DNA of 64,000 nucleotides from Macrolepiota albuminosa (lineage: Eukaryota > Basidiomycota > Agaricomycetes > Agaricales > Agaricaceae): the NCBI GenBank assembly GCA_027475525.1, contig JAMWFC010000082.1:434001-498000 (forward strand). Reading direction: 5' to 3'. Of this stretch, positions 46,613 through 58,841 are shown piece after piece. Both the position numbers and the translations under genes were made by a program. Below the pieces are notes generated by a model that saw nothing but the letters and a program-made list of their open reading frames with translations, searched no databases and was not told where the DNA came from. Every line of letters starts with the position of its first letter. Position 1 is the first letter of the stretch.

Positions 46613-48661
46613 AGCACCCACCTAGGGTAAGACACTTTGTGCTTCTTGATGGCACTTTAGGAGGCTTACTGAATGCTTAGGATAAGAAGGGCATAAACAT
46701 TTAAGAAGTTATGAGGTTATGCTTTCTTTTATCAAAATAGAACCTCTCAAGATTCCAGATCACTTCTCAAGATTGCCAATTACCACCTGACCTCTACCTC
46801 CAGACCTCTCAACCTCTTCTCCATTAAATGCATTGAAACTTTAATACTAGTCATTTATATGTTGGAGATGGATTGTGGGGTGCACTAGACCATGTGATCC
46901 AATGCCACTGCTGCAGAGGGAAGTTCAGATTAGGAAATGGGAAAAACTATACAGTTGAGTTGTATCAGATTCAGAATGCAGAACACCTCAGTTGTTAACA
47001 CACTGACTGAGGTGAGTACATACCAGATGTAATATCATAACAATACTCACATATATTAGTTATATTGTGTTCAACATTATGTTTTTGGCATTTCTAACTT
47101 GTCAAGTACTTACTCTGTCTACAATGATGCCTCCTCCTCAAGTAATCAATGCATGCTCAACAGCCTTTGACATCTGGCTTGGGAAGGCAATTTCAGAGCC
47201 TGATTAAACAAGGAAGCAAGGCAAAAACAACATGCAGGCCAGACAATAGAATCTCAAAAGAAATAGCAGGGCTATAGTTACAGTGGCTTCTCTTTTGTTG
47301 GGCTTGATTTTAGAGAGACAAGATTACATGTTGTATTAACAGTGGTGTTGCAGGCAGAAATTTGGAAGGAATCAAAATAAGAGCAGGATACAAATAAATG
47401 ATGGGTTAGTTCAATTTCATCACATCTGAATCTACACCATGAGCAGTCCCCATTGTCTAGGTGTGCAGTCAAAATGTCCTTTGAGTCCAACTGAGTGCTT
47501 TGGCAGTATAGTTGGATGATGGCCAAGTAGGCATAAGGAGATTTTTTATAAGGAAATGAAAGTAGAACAGGAATTGTATAGATCAGGAGCTACTAGGATT
47601 TTAGACAAAACTGAGTAGTTATAGAAAAAATGTTGAGCATTCTCATTGATGACTATTTACTGTAGGTCCTCTTCTATAAAGCTCTGAAAAGGGGAGAAGA
47701 TGCAATATTGTTGAAGTGCAAAGAAGGATGTTGGAAAAATGGATGGAGTGTTATAGGAGAAATGAGCATGCAATACAAGAAAATTAACAGTTCTATTGAG
47801 CTAGGCTAGTAATGAGTTGCTCTCTATGTGTGCCTTGACATGGAATAAGTGTATTTTAAACAGATCTGTTGGAGATGGATTGCTGCACACGTCATGCTCA
47901 TGTGATACCAAGTGTGCTGCAGAAGGAAGATACAGAGGGAGAAAACTATACAGGACCATGCATCATATCAGAGACTGGATGCAGGTACAAGCCTCAGTTG
48001 TTTATACACTGACTGAGGTGAGTGCCCCCAACCATACCATAGATAAATATGTCTAACACAGTAAATAGTATATTGTCCAACAGGTACATATACTAATAGA
48101 GTCATTTATACACCAACTAAGCATATTGTCCAACAAGGTCATTTGAGAGGATGTCTTTGAGCCAGTGATGGAAGGCTGTACCAGGTTTTACTGGATTATT
48201 TTGTTATAACTTGAACAGTGCAGCAATATGTAGACCATTGTCTACACCTAGAATATTACACAGTGAGCGTAAGTCTAGGTACAAATTATGTAAGTGTGAG
48301 TCCATGTGAAGTAATAGTAGTAGTCGACGTACCCTCAGTAATGTGTAAACACAACTGAGGGTACTTATGTCCATGTGTCCTAGTTATATGCGCTCTATGG
48401 ACAAAGCAGTCCTGACTACCCATACATATCAAAGCACCTTTAACAATGGCTCTGGTATTTGCCACATTACATTGTCACAGTATGATGTCCTAATATATTT
48501 GACCACTTAGAGTACAACCTAGGTGGTTTTTTAGTTCTGAGGTCTACTTTAGTAGACTGAGGTTTTACTACCTGCTTTGACATGCATTTTGTCCTTGAAA
48601 TTTGTGCCCCTCATGTGATCTCAGCAGTTGCCATTCTCTTCCTCTACTGGCTATGTCCTCG
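46613..48661. other. Degenerate, mostly non-coding
   Basis: A diverged direct repeat of about 165 bp is present at 46863-47030 and 47868-48035 (shared GGAGATGGATTG and CACTGACTGAGGTGAGT). A LINE-like fragment lies at 47278-47526. Otherwise no gene is seen. Confidence 0.5.
47278..47526 (-). pseudogene. Possible LINE reverse transcriptase 3' end
   Basis: A short frame reads IIQLYCQSTQLDSKDILTA, CSWCRFRCDEIELTHHLFVS and CSYF. The C-x2-C...H...C spacing resembles the zinc-binding tail found after RT in non-LTR elements of fungi. No RT core is visible, so this is a weak assignment. Confidence 0.4.
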
Positions 48662-48975
48662 ATATTTGCTCCCTTTCAGCTATCTTTACTGGCTATTACT
48701 ACCAGCTATTACTACCATGTCCTTGATATTTGCTCCCTATATTTGCTCCCTTTCAGCTATCTTTACTGGCTATTACTACCAGCTATTACTACCATGTCCT
48801 TGATATTTGCTCCCTTTCAGCTATCTTTACCGGCTATTACTACCAGCTATTACTACTATATCCTCAATATTTGCTTCCTTTCAGCTATCTTTACTGGCTA
48901 TTACTACCGGCTATTATTGCCATGTTCTCAATATTTGCTCCATTTCAGCTATTTCTACCGGCTATTATGTTCATC
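48662..48975. repeat. 64-bp minisatellite, includes 77-bp duplication 8
   Basis: Units starting ATATTTGCTCC at 48739, 48803, 48867 and 48931 are spaced exactly 64 bp, with progressive divergence. The first interval (48662 to 48739) is 77 bp and its sequence is a perfect 77-bp duplication (48662-48815), so it follows the artefact rule instead of the 64-bp period. The unit is rich in GCTATTACTACC. Confidence 0.85.
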
Positions 48976-50109
48976 CTCATGTTGAAAAATCCTTGCATTT
49001 TCTTTATATACACACATATATAATTTTCTTGTGTTGAGCACATTATTGTGTGTTTATTTCACCAAGTCAAGGGATTATAATTGCTCATATATATACAAAT
49101 GTGTTTTTTATTTTTATTTGTTTGTTTTGCTATCCTTTGTCTTGATTTATTTTCATTTGTTTCCTGTTTATATATTTTTATTGTGTATGTAATTTGTTAT
49201 GTTTTCTATTGAATGTGTGAATGTTTCATTATTTCTTTGCTCCAGCAGTCATTTACATCGTCGATAGATGAATCGTTATATTAACATAATCTATCTACGC
49301 TAGATAGGTAGCTATTGACTTGTCAACAGAAATGAAATATTATTGAACTAATGAACTGGTGAACATCAAAAGTGAGGAAGTACAAAAGTGAATAAATATG
49401 TACAAGTTGGGGTCGCATCAAAAGAAAATAGAAATAAATTCCTGGCTGCTGGTTATGTAAGTTGCTGCTCTGTAAGCTGTTGCTCCAGCTATGGTTTATG
49501 TAAGCCATCACTCCAGCTGCAGTTTATGTAAGCCCTCACAGTTGTTTGTTTGTGATATTACATTTGCGGGCAAATGCAGTGTATTTGGTAATATGATGAT
49601 GCAGGAATACTATAAAAGTGACTAAAATAAGAAGGATCAGTGGACAAGAAAGAAACAAAATACGGGTCCAGTGGACTTGTTAGAGAAGGAAGCAGGACGA
49701 CAATATAGTCAGACCCAAGCAAGTGTCTGTGAATCATAGTCAAAACTATATGCGATTGGCAAAGATCAACAAGGCCGTTATTGACAATGTGACAAAGCAA
49801 ATGTGATCTGAGTGTTGTGGTTGCAATTGAAGGCTTTTTAATTGATGTAATCATTGGTTGCCATTGTCTGATGCGTCTATGTCCATTCTGTTCTGGCTCT
49901 TGTCTGAAATGTCTCTCAGCTTTCTCTTCAGTTTGTTCTTGGTCCCTTCGTTGGATACTACGTTCTGTGGGGTGTTTATTAGTGTATTTACTGTGTTGCT
50001 TTGTCGCTCACTTTCATGAAGCCAGACCAGTGCTCAATAAGAGTCATGGATCTCAATACAAGAAGCATTTTGAGTTTCCCACCTGCCAGGTTAACAACCT
50101 GGAAAGATA
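48976..50109. other. AT-rich non-coding, short 28-bp-type repeat
   Basis: No gene is seen. At about 49440-49545 three diverged units of the 28-bp motif AGCTGTTGCTCCAGC...GTTTATGTA occur, related to the array at 54672-54985. Confidence 0.5.
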
Positions 50110-51370
50110 GCTGGACAGAAACGAGGTCTCCCACTCAGAATCTTTCCAGCTTGTAATGTTCGTATCTTAAGTTTCCTTCAGTTTTGTTTGTTGCTCTATT
50201 GTGTTGTACTTACGTTGTCCTGTTCTCTTCATTTACCTTCATCTTTGAAAATTAGACCACACTGTCTTTGGTAATCATGAACCCTTTCTGCATTATTTTC
50301 TCTGTAAGATTGTATGGGTCTAGTTCCCTGTTCATGGAAATGTGTTGTTTGTTCTTCTCCACATGGCATGTTGGTGTAAATATCCTGTTTGCAATGTCTA
50401 GTGATCTTTCTTGCTGTCTGAGGAATGTGTTGTACCAGCATTCGAGTCGGCCTTCTGAGAAGTCAAGTTCAAAGTACTTGCTAATCTCCGTTGCTCCTAT
50501 CATTGTATTGTTGAAATGTTTTGTTCCTGAGCTATCCAGCTTCACATATTGCTTCATGTATTTCAGTCATCTGTAGTTGCTGCTTTATGTAATTAGACTC
50601 TGTTATATTGGATCTCATTGAACGCACCTCATGCATGTTTCTCTTTTCAGTGGCAGGAGATCCTTTTCGCTGATGGCTCCATATACCGTGAAAACTAACT
50701 TCTCATCTGATATATCGCTGTCTTTGTGGACGTACACTAGTTGCCCATGAGTGAGGCTTATTTACTTCTTTTGTCTTAATGGCTTCTGCCCATCTTGGTT
50801 CCTGTTGTGTCTTGTATGTTGAGAGTCTGACATACAATGTGCAGTTTGGTTACTTACGCATGTGATGCTAGTCAACATAACATCATTTTCTTCTTCTCCT
50901 TTGTATGGCTTTCTCAATCACGGTTTCTTGGTTGCATAATGAGTCTACTGATGTTGAGGTGTCTGTAAATGTTGCTTACTTGCTGCCTCTGTATTGTAAT
51001 CTGCTCCTAAGATCATTTCTGTTATGATATATCTACTGTGGCTCTGTCAGCATAATACACCTGTTGGACAGTGGCTAGACGTACATTGTATTGCTGCTGT
51101 GTCTTGATATCCTTCTAGTCTGTTGTGCTATCTGTATATTCTTTATAGTATCAGAAAGTGATCAGTGAGTGCCTCGACTGTTTTTCTGTGTATGACATGA
51201 CGTATCTTGGTTTACCTATCCCATACCCAACTTGTTTCCTTCTTATTGGCTTTGTCTTTTTTGGTATATGCACTTTGGTTGTTTGGTACCTTCTGTGCCT
51301 GTCATCTTGACGCTTCCTGTAGTCTGTTTTCAATGGTACATTAATTTCTAGCTTCGTTTCTGGCTTCATT
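50110..51370 (-). pseudogene. Possible decayed gene, unknown
   Basis: Minus-strand coding-like blocks are MKPETKLEINVPLKTDYRKR (51369 down), GQLVYVHKDSDISDEKLVFT with VYGAISEKDLLPLKR (about 50760-50645), and ISKYFELDFSEGRLECWYNT with IFTPTCHVEKN (50500-50340). They are separated by stops and possible introns. No family recognised. Confidence 0.35.
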
Positions 51371-51764
51371 TTATCATCCTCAACTGTTTAGAAACAGACC
51401 TTGTGATGTTCCTCTATCTCTCTTTCTTTGTCCTCTCATTGGTGAATCTCTAATGTGTTGCCCTTCTGAGGTTACAGCTATTAAGGTACAATGTTACGAG
51501 TTGTGGATCTGTAATGCTTGTGTTCTATCTAAAAGGTCCTGCTGTGCCTTCTGTGAATCTTGTCTTACTGAATTTTTCATTCTACTTGATTTTATTTTGT
51601 TCGAAGAAAGAGATACACCGTTCTTTATGTTATACTGTCTTTCCCTCTTTGATGCAACGTGCAGCTTGCTGCTTTATATAAGTGTTCTTTGTTCACTGTT
51701 CTTGATAATTCCCTCTCTGCCTCCTCTTTTTTCTCTGTGTGTTTTGTGTCACTATATGAACCCA

Positions 51765-54282
51765 TGCCCCCTCACAAGATAAAGTCTGAAGAGAATAAGG
51801 CTCAGACACTTGTTGACCAACTCAAGACTATGTGTGTTTTATGTTGGTGTCTTTGATTTTTTTTTAAAGAAAAAAACTTGTTATCCTTGATGCAGGAGTG
51901 CAGATAGGTTGCAAGCATGTGTACAGCTCTTTTAGTTCCAGTCGGTCTTGCTAATTTGCTTATTATAGCATATTTGATAGCGTTTCTGCGGCAACAGCTT
52001 CTGGATCTGAAACAAGCAAACCATCTGCTGGGTGAGTACTCTTTTTGTATTGTAATCTGTAGTGCTAATGTTCTTTAAGTCTATTGATGGTGGGTCGCCA
52101 TCTAAGTAAAAGGTTTCTGCCTTGCATAGATGGGTTTGTGTGTTATTTGTTGTATTTGTGACTATCGTTTTACTTAATGTTTTGGTGTCAGTTCTGTTAG
52201 TGTTCCTGCCACGCCATTGCCCAAGAAAAAGAGAGCTGTGTCCATTCTATCTGTTGATACACCTGTCATGTTTGTATCTCCATTTTTCTTGTTACTTTGC
52301 TTGACTGCTGCTATGTAGTTGGGCTATGGCTGGATTGACTGCTGAAGATGCGACCTTGTCAAGTGGCCATGCTATGTATATGATTTCTGATTTGTTTGTA
52401 TTCATATGCGGTTTGTCTTATGTTTTGCACTCTCAAGGCGCTCCTATACTATGACAAAGAAGGCTTTGTTTGCAAGCCAGTCAAGCCCTAAAGGTCGCGT
52501 GCCAGAGCTGCAGCCAAGGCTGCTAGTCCAAATTTGGATGATGGATTTGCACCAAAAAAACTTGTTAAATTGTCTGATGATGACAATGATGACTTGCCTG
52601 TTGTGTCAGTGTGGATTGTTTCTTCTATTATTTGCTTGTGCTCATTTTGTTCTTTTCGCTTTGGTATAGAATTGCTAAGTGGCCCATACCTAGGCTGCTT
52701 GTTAAGAAGCCTCTTGTTGTTGCGGCAGGTGATAATAATGTCGATGATTGGGATGTTGCGAACAATAATAGCGACATGCTATTGGACTTTATTGTCAATG
52801 ATAGTTCTGCTCCTGATTATGGATTGTCGGAAGATGGCAAGTCTCCCATCCTGTCCCCGTTTTGTCTGCTTTGGCTGCTCTGCTTTTGATTGTCCACTCA
52901 GATGCTGTTGAACCATATGTTTATTTCATTTTATTTTATTTTATTCTCTTTATCTCTGTACCTCATTTGTTGATGTCTTGCTATAGCATTGATCTTTGTC
53001 TCAATCCTGCGAAAGAGCTTGCAGTAGATGCAGTCATGCAGCCTTCTATCCAAGAAAAGTTTATAGTGTTGACTTATCAAGGATTGCTGTTCTTTAAGTG
53101 CAGACCAACATCTACTATTTTGCTTGCATTTATTCAACTTGTCAACAGGAAACAACTCATAATCCAGCCTTTTGGATATGACAAAATGAACAGTGATGGT
53201 AAAATCCATTACATGTGCATTGGTGTTGTTGCTGAGCATATGAATGAAGACAATTGGACATGCGTTTTGCTTCTTGTTTTGTATTTTTTTCTGTTCTTAT
53301 GTATGACTTTTTTAATAGTTCGTTGTCAGCTTCTCTTTCATTTAATTGTCACGTCTTCTATGTTAACTTGGCCGGGACTGATCCTGTCGAACTCAATGTC
53401 CTAAAGCAGCAATTGGCTCTTCAGGATTTGACGGGTCCCTTCTGTGTCTGTATTACCTCTGGAGTGGTAACTGCCTCATATTTATTTGACAGTTCTGTTC
53501 TTGTTGGGAGTCCGTCTGACAAGTATAGTCAGCATTGTATTGAGATTGTTGAATTCCATCAGGAGTCTTTTTGCCAGTTTGCTATTTTAGATTGTGTTTT
53601 CAACCTCCCAGATGGTGTTTGAGGTACTCTTTCTGGTAATGGTGTGGCATTTGTTACTCGAGATGAGGGTAAAACCCCTACATACAATGTTGGTGAGTTG
53701 TGTTTTATTGTTTTGTTGGTTCTGCATTTGATGTGACTTCAGATGGTGGGTATGCAACCCCCAAGTCCAAGAGGCTTTCCAGTATAAAGAGTAACTCAAT
53801 GTTTACCGAGATGGATGCTCCTGTGTTCAAATCAGCTGGGGTTGCTGATCTGTATAAGCTGGTTGTTGAGTTTAATCAAAAAGGTTCTTGTTATGCTCGT
53901 TTCCAGATGATGTTCTAACATTTTCTCAGTCCCTGTATATGACAGCAGGGTAGAAACTGGTCAACCGTTCTGTTTTATGCCTAGTGACTTTGATTTTCTT
54001 CCTTCTTGGCATCCATATGAAAACAACAATGTTGAGGTTCCAGAAAGTTCTGTCGTCAGTGTTGGTTTTAGTGCCAACTGGTATGAGTCTAGTGTCACAA
54101 GTACATTGGTGTTTGTTGTGTTTGAATATGTTCTCATGTTTTTCAGGTATCTCACCTTGAACTTGCTATTTATCATTGTGTTGCATGACCCTACTTACGT
54201 GATGCGTCTTGTTGAACCTGCTCTTATAGTAGACCATGCTGGTGCCACTAAGGGGAAGGCCAAGTCTAAGGGGTGTAAGTAG
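51765..54282 (+). CDS. Intron-rich gene of unknown function
   Basis: From ATG 51765 (MPPHKIKSEENKAQTLVDQL) a chain of short exons with GT-AG borders can be followed: VSAATASGSETSKPSAG (about 51990), SVSVPATPLPKKKRAVSIL (about 52200), AAKAASPNLDDGFAPKKLVK with LSDDDNDDLPVV (about 52500-52610), IAKWPIPRLLVKKPLVV through LLDFIVNDSSAPDYG (52670-52840), IDLCLNPAKELAVDAVMQPS through IQPFGYDKMNSDGKIHYMC (52987-53265), DPVELNVLKQQLALQDLTGP (about 53385-53622), and a C-terminus ending GATKGKAKSKGCK at 54282. The exact exon list was not resolved, and stops within some stretches may mean decay. The N-terminus is basic and acidic low-complexity. It could be host-derived or element-borne; it lies between two related 28-bp repeat arrays. 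Confidence 0.4.
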
Positions 54283-55527
54283 TTCCTGCTTTTACTGCTC
54301 CTTTGTCCTTGTTGGTTGACTGTGCTATAAAGAAAAAAAAAATGGCATTCAGCGACCTTCTGCATAGGAGGCACAGTGCAGACGGGCGTATTGTGACCTC
54401 AGTTGTGACCTTAGCCATCTAGCCATCGGACATTTACTTGTTACTTTTAGCAGTTGTTTTTGTATTGCATTGTTTTGATAGTCTCGATATAGACTTTTTG
54501 TTGAGCCGTTGTCTGTTTGACTATTTGTTCACTAAGTGAATTTTCTTTTCTTCAGCAAATCTATGTATAAATGGTTTGTTACCCCACTGGATTTAATTGT
54601 ACTTCCAAAGTGCTTTGAATCTTTCAGTGCATTACCTTTGGTGGTATTTACTGTGTTAATGCTTGTTTATATAAGCTGTCTCTCTAGCAGTGGTTTATGC
54701 GAGCTGTTGCTCTAGTGGTGTTTTATGTAAGCTGTCACTCTAGCAGTGGCTTATGTAAGCTGTTGCTCTAGTGGTGGTTTATATAAGCTGTTGCTCCAGC
54801 AATGGTTTATGTAAGCTGTTGCTCTAGTAGTGGATTATATACGCTGTTGCTCTTGTGGTGGTTTATGTAAGCTGTTACTCCAGCAATGGTTTATATAAGC
54901 TGTCACTCTAGCAATGGTTTATATAAGCTGCTACTCTGGACATGGTTTATATAAGCTATTGCTCCATTGATAGTTTTGAGCTATGATGTAATGTTAGATC
55001 AGGTGACTATAGTGATGGTTGCTTCATATGTAACCTGTTTTGTACTTGTGAATTGATTTTAACAATGAGATTGTCTGTGTACAGTGCCTGGCTATCAGTC
55101 CATATATTGCTCATTGTTTTTAAATATGCATTGTTTACAAGGTATGCACGTATCTAATTTTGTGCGACATATCTCATGTACGGTCAACAGAGAGCCTACA
55201 GTAATTCAACCTGCACGCTCTCGATACCTATATGTTCTGTCAAACGCTGAGCAATGCTCAATCTATGATACTGAATGATGCTATCGTACCTATACAGAAT
55301 GGCATACTACTATACGGTTTGATATGTGCACAAATCAGTGCACATACCTTGCAATTCAAGACTCTGTAGACAACAGAACACACACACATTGGGTATTTTC
55401 CTTTTTTAGGCTCAACATACCTAATTGATACTATGTTTTTTGTCGGTTCTATATGCCCTGGTTATATTATTGTAGGTTTTCAACTGTTCCGGCAATGTTC
55501 AAACAATGCAGGATAACGTGACTTTTT
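54283..55527. other. Non-coding spacer
   Basis: Holds the 28-bp minisatellite (54672-54985). Bases 54986-55527 are AT-rich with no supported gene. Confidence 0.5.
54672..54985. repeat. 28-bp minisatellite, about 11 units
   Basis: Direct units of the form AGCTGTTGCTCTAGTGG followed by TGGTTTATGTA, 28 bp each, with alternating variants (TAGCAGTGG, TAGTGGTGG, CAGCAATGG). Divergence is even, so it is not a recent expansion. Confidence 0.85.
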
Positions 55528-58498
55528 GTGATGCAATTCCTCATATCCTGTCACGATTTTCTAGCGTGCCTGTGCCAATGCCACCTAGGTCCTATATTGT
55601 GTAACCGCATAATGAGAAACAATGTATGTAATGTTATGTTTGCTGTCAAAACCTTACTGCATGGATACCGTTTGCCTGATACATGGCCTTGTTTGGACCA
55701 CCACATCATTATTAGCTCAACCCTTTCTGCAGTAAAATTGTTTGTGGTATCTGGATTTAGAATATTAGGGTATTTGCATCTATCTGTGTCTAGAGCTTCC
55801 CATAGGAGTGGTCAATTGTCTGTGTGCAAGTCCCTTGAACGTCAAAAATCACTTTGTAAACCTAAACGTGTCCTCAGGCGACCTATAGGCAGTGGTAAAA
55901 CCTATGCGTTCTCCTTTGCACAAGTAGATACGTACATCGATGCAAGTCAGGGCAAACACAATCCGCGACACGTATTCAAATTCATCAATCATGCAGATGA
56001 TGTAGGTTTGCTGTCATACCCAATTGCTGCAGGATACATGCATGCTAGGCTGCCTTTATCTACCCTTTCACAACATCTCACATTGAAGCAGCTACAATCT
56101 GTAGTGCATATACATAGGATTGTGCTGCCTAAGTGTTTTAGAGTGTCACATCCAAGTGATTTGTTTAATTCTTACAGTTGCTCAAAATGTGTTAGTTGGT
56201 CTACTGTATTGACGGCTGATCTCAGTTCACAAGCAAGAAACACACTGAAATGCTCTGTAATGCGTAATCAAAAGCATGAAGTTGTTCTTGAGGCAGATGT
56301 TCAGGGCCCTGACAAGCCTGAGTTTCCTCCTGTGCCTCTTACACCAAACCTAACTACTCAAATCATATGTGACTTTTGCAACAAAACAGGTCCAGCACAA
56401 TTAGAAGAAAGTGGTTGCACTGTTTGTGGTTTGCTGCGTCCAGTTAAGGATATGCATACTCTAAAAAGTATGAAAGGGTTTCTTGGTGTGTTATCCACCA
56501 AAGGAGTTATCAGAGTGGAGAGGCATTCACAAACAGAATCTGTGAAGAGGCCTGGTATTGGATCATAGATGCAATTCTGTCTGTTCAGAGTGCAGGATCC
56601 CATTGTTGAAGGGCAAAGTTCCTAAGTATGCACTTGTAAACGGTTTTTGGATTGGTGCTGTTCTAGTTGTTTTATCCTGTTTAAATTGGGTTGAACAGCT
56701 CCTTGTTGCCAAAATACGCAGGTCTCTCTGTTTCACACATGTGTTGTCCTTGAGTCTCAGCAAAATGAATGCACATTTGATTGCTTTTGAATCTTCCGTT
56801 GAAAAGGTTTACCATGTACTGCCTCCTCTGAGGGCTGACATGGATGATATTTTAGCTATTCTATTTACAGGGCCTTGTCAGTCTACTGGGGAAGATCTCA
56901 AACAATTGCCTTTGCTTGTCTGCCAAAATGCTGTGAAGCAGGCATTGGAATGGCTCAAGCTTAATCACTCTGCTTATATGGACATTGAAATATGCAATAG
57001 CAATCTTGACGACTATCCAGAAGATACACCACCTGTAAAGATTATTTACAAAGAGTCTCTGAAGGAAAACAGAACAGTTGACCCTGCTGTTTACAAGGTT
57101 GATGAAGACAATGGGGTATCAGCCAGTGATTGTCCTTTTGTCGTGCATGGACTGACAGGGGAGAGCCTATCAGCAAAAACAAAAGATGAGCTTAAAGGCA
57201 TTGCTTTGAAGCACTGGCACTCCAATGGCAAAGCACTGCTAGTTGGACATTCATCTTGTCCAGTTAATTGGATGAAGGACACAACTGTTTATCCCCAAAT
57301 GTTTTCCTGGTTGTTTCCATATGGCTTTGGGGGTCCAGGCTGTATAAAAGGCTGTGTCTCTGTTAAGGTTCACAAAGGCAATCTGCTCATGTATCACAAT
57401 AAGCGGTTTCAGAGAGATACTGGTTTTCCCTTTGTGGCATTCAGTTATGAGCAGATCAGAGCCGCAACTACAGGGGGCTTTCTGGCAATTGCAAGAAATG
57501 ACTTTGCTCATATTGCTGAATGCATAGCAAGTCTCAACGTGGAATTACTCAGAAGTATGGCTGATTGTATGGCCAAAGACGAGATTATCAAGCCCATAAA
57601 CTAGGAGGAACAGAAATGTTTCAAAGTTATTGAAGATGTTGATGCTGTGTCGGGCTGGATCGACAGATCTCCAATAACAAAAAAGCATATGAGGAACGAG
57701 ATATGGTCATTAGTGATTGATAAAGGTGCACCTTCTTGGTTTATAATGTTGTTGCCTGTGGATATCAGACACCCTATATGTCTGTACTATGCTGGTAATA
57801 ATATAAAGTTTAAACCTGATGTATTGTTACCTTCTGACACTGCATATCAACTTATTGCATGTAATCCTGTTGCAGAGGCCAGGTTTTTTCATTTTATGGT
57901 GTCTGCTTTCATAAAGCATGTATTGGGTGTTGATACTGAACATGAAGGCTTGTATAGTCACACGTCTGCATACTACAAGACAGTCGAGCAGCAAGGTAGA
58001 CTTACCTTGCATCTGCATATGCTTCTTTGACTTTGTGGAAGTCTATCACCTGAGGAAGCTCATTGGAAAATCATGGACCCCTTATCTGACTTTTAGAGGG
58101 TCCTAGTAGAATATCTGGAATCTGCCTTCACCGGCGACTTCCTTACAGAGACAATGGACCAAGTAATAGATAACATTGAAAAATCCAAGAAGATGCTAGA
58201 ATATATTGATCCCACATGGACAATGCCCCAGCCCCCTCCTCCTGATCATTTGTGTCAGAGTAAACAAGAAACTTCAATCAACAGACTTCCAATACCAACA
58301 GCCTGTGATGCTTCTATAGACAGTATACCCAATGCTAGTCAATCTGACTCTCAGGCACCGCTTCAGGAGTGTATCAGATACAAGGAGACGTCTAATTGGT
58401 GGACTCCATTCCGTAACACTGTAGATGACATTGTATTTAGATCAAATGTGCATATCTGCCATACATTATATGAGAAGGACAGAAGTAAAAAATTAGGC
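55528..58498 (+). mobile_element. Helitron Rep region (DUF6570 plus Helitron_like_N), truncated
   Basis: Rolling-circle transposon coding sequence. The first part has LTLKQLQSVVHIHRIVLPKC, then IICDFCNKTGPAQLEESGCT with VCGLLRP. At about 56571 it changes to the DUF6570 region: VCSECRIPLLKGKVPKYALV, NGFWIGAV, VEQLLVAKIRRSLC, KVYHVLPPLRADMDDILAIL, FTGPCQSTGEDLKQLPLLVC. The Helitron_like_N replication-initiator domain follows: YPQMFSWLFPYGFGGPG, LLMYHNKRFQRD, IWSLVIDKGAPSWFIMLLPV, FFHFMVSAFIKHVLGVDTEH, and the HUH motif LTLHLHMLL, after which a TGA replaces the usual Trp. A TAG interrupts at 57602-57604 and at least one more frame break occurs. The Rep catalytic Tyr region and the helicase are missing, because the frame ends where gypsy element 2 starts. 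Confidence 0.85.
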
Positions 58499-58841
58499 AA
58501 TGTAACATATCATAGTGTAGTCAAATGATTAATAGACCGTTATATTAATTATTTATTATTACTTTACATACCAGCTGGCTGCCTTATATAAGGCAGCCAA
58601 TTTTTACTGTCATACTCGTAGTACTAGAATTGAATATTGATCTGGTTCTGTGGTGTGACCATAAGGCTAAGCAATACTTGACTTTGTTTCACTTTTTTGA
58701 ACCTTTTGGGTTCAATTCTGATACTATGGACAAAGACTATGTGTCTAGACTGATAGCCTAGACTGTGATTGCATCGAACAGTGCATCAACTTCTTTGATG
58801 CATGCTTCCAGATTAAAAGAGACGTAGCAACACCTGATTGG

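Noticed and set aside
48662..54985. CRISPR-like array
   Set aside because: The repeats are contiguous tandem units without unique spacers, and the host is eukaryotic.
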